Translations under genes and position numbers: made by a program
Assembly (NCBI RefSeq): GCF_001592965.1
Contig: NZ_LRPC01000028.1
Location: 1,116,001-1,180,000, forward strand
Direction of reading: 5' to 3'
From: Roseivirga spongicola
GTDB taxonomy: Bacteria > Bacteroidota > Bacteroidia > Cytophagales > Cyclobacteriaceae
DNA: 64,000 nt
In this document: positions 60,579-64,000 of the stretch, piece by piece
Layout: each line of letters opens with the position of its first letter
Numbering within the stretch: position 1 is the first letter of the stretch
Notes under the pieces: model-generated
What the model was told of the DNA's origin: nothing
Databases searched by the model: none
What the model saw: only the letters and a program-made list of their open reading frames with translations

Positions 60579-62993
60579 ATGAAGATTTTCAAGTTCGTCC
60601 TGTCACTGATTTTAGCGATAGGAATTTTCTATGCATTGAACACCAAATTTGGCCAAATCCCTCCACTTGGCAAGTTTCTAAGTCCTAACCAAGGAGTATG
60701 GCAAAACGAAATTACTGAAGGAGAAGAGAAGGCTTATGAGATTAATGGTCTTTCAGCACCAGTTCAAATTCACTACGATGACCACTTAATTCCGCACATT
60801 TTCGCTCAAAACAATACTGACCTATATAGAGCCCAAGGATATGTAACCGCTCAAAATAGACTTTGGCAGCTAGAATTTCAGACACATGCATCGGCCGGAA
60901 GGCTTTCAGAAATTGTGGGGAATGCTGCCTTGGAGTATGACAGGGGACAACGAAGAAAAGGAATGGTTTACGGAGCTGAAAGGGCCTTGGAAAACATGAA
61001 AAAGGATAGCGAGATGCTCGGGTATTTAGAGGCTTACCGCGATGGAATCAATAGCTATATTGAATCACTATCTCCTGCCAATTATCCTGTAGAATATAAG
61101 CTCCTCGATTACAAGCCAGAGCCTTGGACCATGAAAAAAACAGCTCTATTGTTAATGTACATGACGGACATGTTGGCCGGAAGAGACTCTGACTTAGAGT
61201 TCACCAACTTTGTGAACAAATATGGAAAAGAACGTTTCGACTTCCTTTTTCCGGATTTCTTCGATGTAAACGACCCTATTATTCCTAAAGAAAGAGACTG
61301 GAGCAGTTGGGAAGTTTCGGTACCAGAAGTGCCTGCAAGTGAATACATGCTTGACTCCATACAAAAAGTTATGGAAAAGCCTCACCCAGACAACGGAAGT
61401 AACAACTGGGCTGTTGGGCCTGAGAAATCTTACTCGGGAAATCCAATCTTAGCCAACGACCCTCACCTTCAACTTAACTTGCCTTCTATTTGGTATGTGA
61501 TGCAATTGGCCACCCCCGAGAAAAACACCTTTGGTGCTACACTTCCTGGTGCGTTAGGCATTGTCATCGGCTTTAATAATCACATTTCATGGGGAGTTAC
61601 TAATGCTACTCGCGATGTTAAGGACTGGTTTAAGGTAAAGTTCAAAGACGAAAACAAGGATGAATACTGGCATGATGACCAGTGGAAGTCAACGACTAAA
61701 AGAGTTGAAGAAATTGGAATTCGAGGAGAAGCCACCTACTACGACACCGTTGTCTATACGCATCATGGGCCTGTCAGCTACGATGACACCTTTAAAGGCA
61801 ATGAAGAAAAAATGGGCTATGCCATGCAGTGGACAGGCCATTTAGGTGGCAATAATCAGAGAACTTTGATTGAACTGAACGCAGCCAAAAATTACGATGA
61901 ATACAAAGAGGCTCTTGTTCACTTTTTAGCGCCTGCTCAAAACTTTATCTTCTCTTCTCGCGAGGGAGACATAGCACTTTGGATTCAGGGAAGGTTTCCA
62001 AATAAGTGGGAAGGACAAGGCAAGTTTCTTCTGGATGGATCAAACCCCGAGCATGACTGGCAAGGTTGGATTCCTCAAGAACACAATGCTCACATAAAAA
62101 ATCCAGAAAGAGGTTTTGTAAGCTCAGCCAACCAACACCCGGTCGATGAGAGCTATCCATACTACGTATTCAATGATGGATATGAAATGTACCGAAACAG
62201 AGTGATCAACAATTTTTTTAGATCAAAAAACAAGTTCACTATTCAAGACTTCAAAGACCTTCATAGCAACAATTACAATCTAAAGGCAGCAGAATTACTT
62301 CCTCATATGCTAGAGGTAATGCCTAAAGAAGAGTTAAGCAAAGAAGAATTAGCCTATTTGGAAGAAGCCGGAAAGTGGAATTTCTACAACGAGATTGACT
62401 CCAAGGGAGCTAGTATTTGGGAAGCTTGGTGGACTAGATTGAATAGAATGGTATGGGACGAAGTGAGAGATAGCCAAGAGGCTATAGATGCTCCTTTTGT
62501 GTATCAGACAATATACCTTCTGAAGAATTACCCAGACGATCCTTTTATGGACATAGCTTCTACCCCAGAAGTCGAAACTGCCAATGACCTATTTTTGGCC
62601 TCGTTCAAAGAAGCTGTCAAAGACTTAAACACTTGGAAGTCAGGACTTGGTGATTACCAGTGGGGCGATGTAAAAGCTACTTATGCTGGCCATTTACTTC
62701 AAGCACTACCTGCATTTTCAAGGTTCAACATACCTATTGGAGGTAATAGTGGAATTGTAAACGCAACGTCCAAAAACCATGGAGCCTCTTGGCGTATGAT
62801 CGTAGAAATGTCTGACCCACCAAAAGCATTTGGTGTTTATCCAGGTGGACAATCGGGAAACCCAGGTAGTAAATTCTACGATGATTTGGTAGATATCTGG
62901 GCCGCAGGCGAATATTTAGAACTCAACTTTATGCAGTCGGCAGAAGATCAAACTGGCGTTTCATTCACTCAAACACTAAACCCTAAACAATGA
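60579..62993 (+). CDS. penicillin acylase family protein
   Basis: An 804-residue Ntn-hydrolase precursor. The N-terminal hydrophobic segment (LSLILAIGIFYALNTKF) is a signal or membrane anchor. PVQIHYDDHLIPHIFAQNNTDLYRAQGYVTAQNRLWQLE is the alpha-chain start; DNGSNNWAVGPEKSYSG carries the nucleophile Ser that becomes the beta-chain N-terminus after autoprocessing, followed by NDPHLQLNLPSIWY. Asn and Arg residues of the oxyanion site follow. It may cleave amides or N-acyl homoserine lactones; substrate unknown. ATGA overlap with the next gene. Confidence 0.9.
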   Translation: MKIFKFVLSLILAIGIFYALNTKFGQIPPLGKFLSPNQGVWQNEITEGEEKAYEINGLSAPVQIHYDDHLIPHIFAQNNTDLYRAQGYVTAQNRLWQLEFQTHASAGRLSEIVGNAALEYDRGQRRKGMVYGAERALENMKKDSEMLGYLEAYRDGINSYIESLSPANYPVEYKLLDYKPEPWTMKKTALLLMYMTDMLAGRDSDLEFTNFVNKYGKERFDFLFPDFFDVNDPIIPKERDWSSWEVSVPEVPASEYMLDSIQKVMEKPHPDNGSNNWAVGPEKSYSGNPILANDPHLQLNLPSIWYVMQLATPEKNTFGATLPGALGIVIGFNNHISWGVTNATRDVKDWFKVKFKDENKDEYWHDDQWKSTTKRVEEIGIRGEATYYDTVVYTHHGPVSYDDTFKGNEEKMGYAMQWTGHLGGNNQRTLIELNAAKNYDEYKEALVHFLAPAQNFIFSSREGDIALWIQGRFPNKWEGQGKFLLDGSNPEHDWQGWIPQEHNAHIKNPERGFVSSANQHPVDESYPYYVFNDGYEMYRNRVINNFFRSKNKFTIQDFKDLHSNNYNLKAAELLPHMLEVMPKEELSKEELAYLEEAGKWNFYNEIDSKGASIWEAWWTRLNRMVWDEVRDSQEAIDAPFVYQTIYLLKNYPDDPFMDIASTPEVETANDLFLASFKEAVKDLNTWKSGLGDYQWGDVKATYAGHLLQALPAFSRFNIPIGGNSGIVNATSKNHGASWRMIVEMSDPPKAFGVYPGGQSGNPGSKFYDDLVDIWAAGEYLELNFMQSAEDQTGVSFTQTLNPKQ

Positions 62994-63346
62994 AAAAGCT
63001 TAGCAATTTTATACTTACCATCATTTTAGGCGTCATTCTATCTCTTTTCCTTCCATGGTGGGCAGTTATGCTAGCTGCCTTCTTGAGTGGTGCAATCGTT
63101 CGCCTACGAAATGTAGCGGCCTTCTTTGTTCCGTTCGGGGCAATCGCATTACTTTGGATAGTAAATGCTTGGATGCTGTCTAGTGCCAATGACTATACTT
63201 TAGCGAGCAAAATAGCTGTATTACTACCTCTTGAAGGAAACGTGGTTTTACTGATTCTGGTAACAGGGGTTATTGGCGGATTAGCAGCAGGAATTGCCGG
63301 ACTTTTTGGTAATCAGTGCCGAGCTATTATGGCCAAGGAAGATTAA
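62990..63346 (+). CDS. small hypothetical membrane protein
   Basis: A 118-residue protein with four hydrophobic segments (FILTIILGVILSLFLPWW; MLAAFLSGAIVRL; FFVPFGAIALLWIVNAWML; VVLLILVTGVIGGLAAGIAGLFG). It has a small basic C-terminus. No family recognised. It overlaps the penicillin-acylase stop (ATGA) and the following start (TAATG), so three genes form one transcription unit. Confidence 0.75.
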   Translation: MKKLSNFILTIILGVILSLFLPWWAVMLAAFLSGAIVRLRNVAAFFVPFGAIALLWIVNAWMLSSANDYTLASKIAVLLPLEGNVVLLILVTGVIGGLAAGIAGLFGNQCRAIMAKED

Positions 63347-64000
63347 TGACTGAAATAAAGACTAAGCCGCATTTTGTAATCGATTTTGATAGCACCTTCA
63401 CCCAAGTGGAGGCGTTGGACATTTTGGGGGAAATCTCCTTAGAAAATCACCCAGAAAAGGAGCTTCGCCTGCAGCAAATAAAAGATGTAACTGACCTTGG
63501 TATGGCTGGTGAACTGTCGCTTCGTGAATCTCTAGATGCCAGAATAAAAATCTTAGATGCCAAGCAATCTCACCTAGCAGAATTAGTTAAGAGATTGAAA
63601 AAATTGATTTCGAAGTCGATCAACAGGAATAAGGCTTTCTTTCAAGAGAATGCGGAGAATACCTTCATTGTTTCTAATGGCTTTAAAGATTTTATAGTAC
63701 CCGTTGTTACTGAATTAGGAATTAAAGCAGAGCATGTTTTTGCTAATGACTTTGTTTTTGATGAAGCTGGTAATATTGTAGACTTCAACAGAGATAATGT
63801 TCTTTCTTCCAATGGAGGAAAAGTAACGCAAATTGAACAACTTAGACTTCAAGGAGAAATCCACATGATTGGTGATGGTTATACCGATTATGAAGTAAAA
63901 AAGGCCGGAGTTGCTAAGAAATTCTGGGCCTTCACTGAGAATATTGAACGCGATAGCGTGAAAGCCAATGCTGACCACATTGCACCGAGTTTTGACGAAA
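63346..64000 (+). CDS. HAD phosphatase of the serine pathway, 3' end outside window
   Basis: Starts at ATG 63346 and remains open to the last base (218 codons), so it is truncated by the window edge. FVIDFDSTFTQVEALDIL is the HAD motif I of the phosphoserine-phosphatase class (DxDST), FIVSNGFKDFIVPV motif II and MIGDGYTDYEVKKAG the motif-IV Asp pair. In several Cytophagales this domain is fused to D-3-phosphoglycerate dehydrogenase; whether that is so here lies outside the window. Confidence 0.8.
   Translation, partial: MTEIKTKPHFVIDFDSTFTQVEALDILGEISLENHPEKELRLQQIKDVTDLGMAGELSLRESLDARIKILDAKQSHLAELVKRLKKLISKSINRNKAFFQENAENTFIVSNGFKDFIVPVVTELGIKAEHVFANDFVFDEAGNIVDFNRDNVLSSNGGKVTQIEQLRLQGEIHMIGDGYTDYEVKKAGVAKKFWAFTENIERDSVKANADHIAPSFDE

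Overview
The window is about 64 kb of a Bacteroidota chromosome, most likely a marine Cytophagales lineage related to Roseivirga or Fulvivirga (inference). The signs are: promoters of the TAnnTTTG type in front of several genes, little Shine-Dalgarno signal, many small lipoproteins and beta-barrel proteins of Bacteroidota type, a membrane one-component AraC/TPR regulator, a peroxiredoxin/LolD/SucC housekeeping set, and a serine-pathway HAD protein at the right edge that resembles the SerB-SerA proteins of this group. Overall base composition is moderately AT-rich.

Layout. 1-2.2 kb: end of an AraC regulator, a Crp/Fnr regulator and an UlaG-like metallo-hydrolase. 2.4-7.0 kb (minus strand): a stress/detoxification operon (DJ-1/PfpI protein, MFS transporter, luciferase-like flavin oxidoreductase, aldo/keto reductase) behind a Crp/Fnr regulator gene and two Crp-like palindromes; the transporter and the reductase are each broken by one missing base. 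7.1-8.3 kb: a HipA-like kinase with its DUF3037 partner. 8.5-11 kb: an LRR lipoprotein, a glycerophosphodiesterase broken by two frameshifts, and small membrane proteins. 11.1-17.8 kb: a signalling block with a hybrid histidine kinase, a sigma-54 NtrC-type activator, a small exported protein with a plausible sigma-54 promoter and upstream activator palindrome, and an AraC/TPR membrane regulator. 18-22 kb: small lipoproteins, an acyltransferase, a beta-hydroxylase-like protein and DUF2490. 22.2-33.5 kb: ABC-F ATPase, alpha-glucan use (SLC45-like MFS plus pullulanase), PhzF, EamA exporter, peroxiredoxin, LolD, sucC, tRNA-Arg and two related beta-barrel proteins.

33.8-60.5 kb is one large minus-strand surface-polysaccharide locus. 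Read in its direction of transcription it holds kdsC and kdsA (Kdo), wza and wzc (outer-membrane export and tyrosine autokinase), wzm and wzt (ABC exporter), an acetyltransferase, a methyltransferase, a string of glycosyltransferases, an SpsF-like cytidylyltransferase, neuB, a GxxExxY cassette, a second KdsC-like phosphatase, a possible sialyltransferase-like protein, further glycosyltransferases, a polytopic membrane protein (Wzy candidate) and finally a PglA-C-D-E-F-like set that would make and attach UDP-diacetylbacillosamine. Together they would start a glycan on undecaprenyl phosphate with a bacillosamine-type sugar, extend it, decorate it with a nonulosonate and export it. 60.6-64 kb: a penicillin-acylase family enzyme, a small membrane protein and the start of the serine-pathway protein.

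The most interesting structures are: (1) the 804-bp GxxExxY cassette that fills the gap between neuB and the KdsC-like gene and carries the scar of a second GxxExxY gene; (2) a 13-copy Gly-Tyr hexanucleotide repeat in the tyrosine tail of Wzc; (3) a nonulosonate module with NeuB, SpsF and KdsC but no NeuC or NeuA; (4) a predicted sigma-54 promoter with upstream palindromes next to its likely activator; and (5) a series of genes with recent frameshifts, one caused by a perfect 5-bp tandem duplication.
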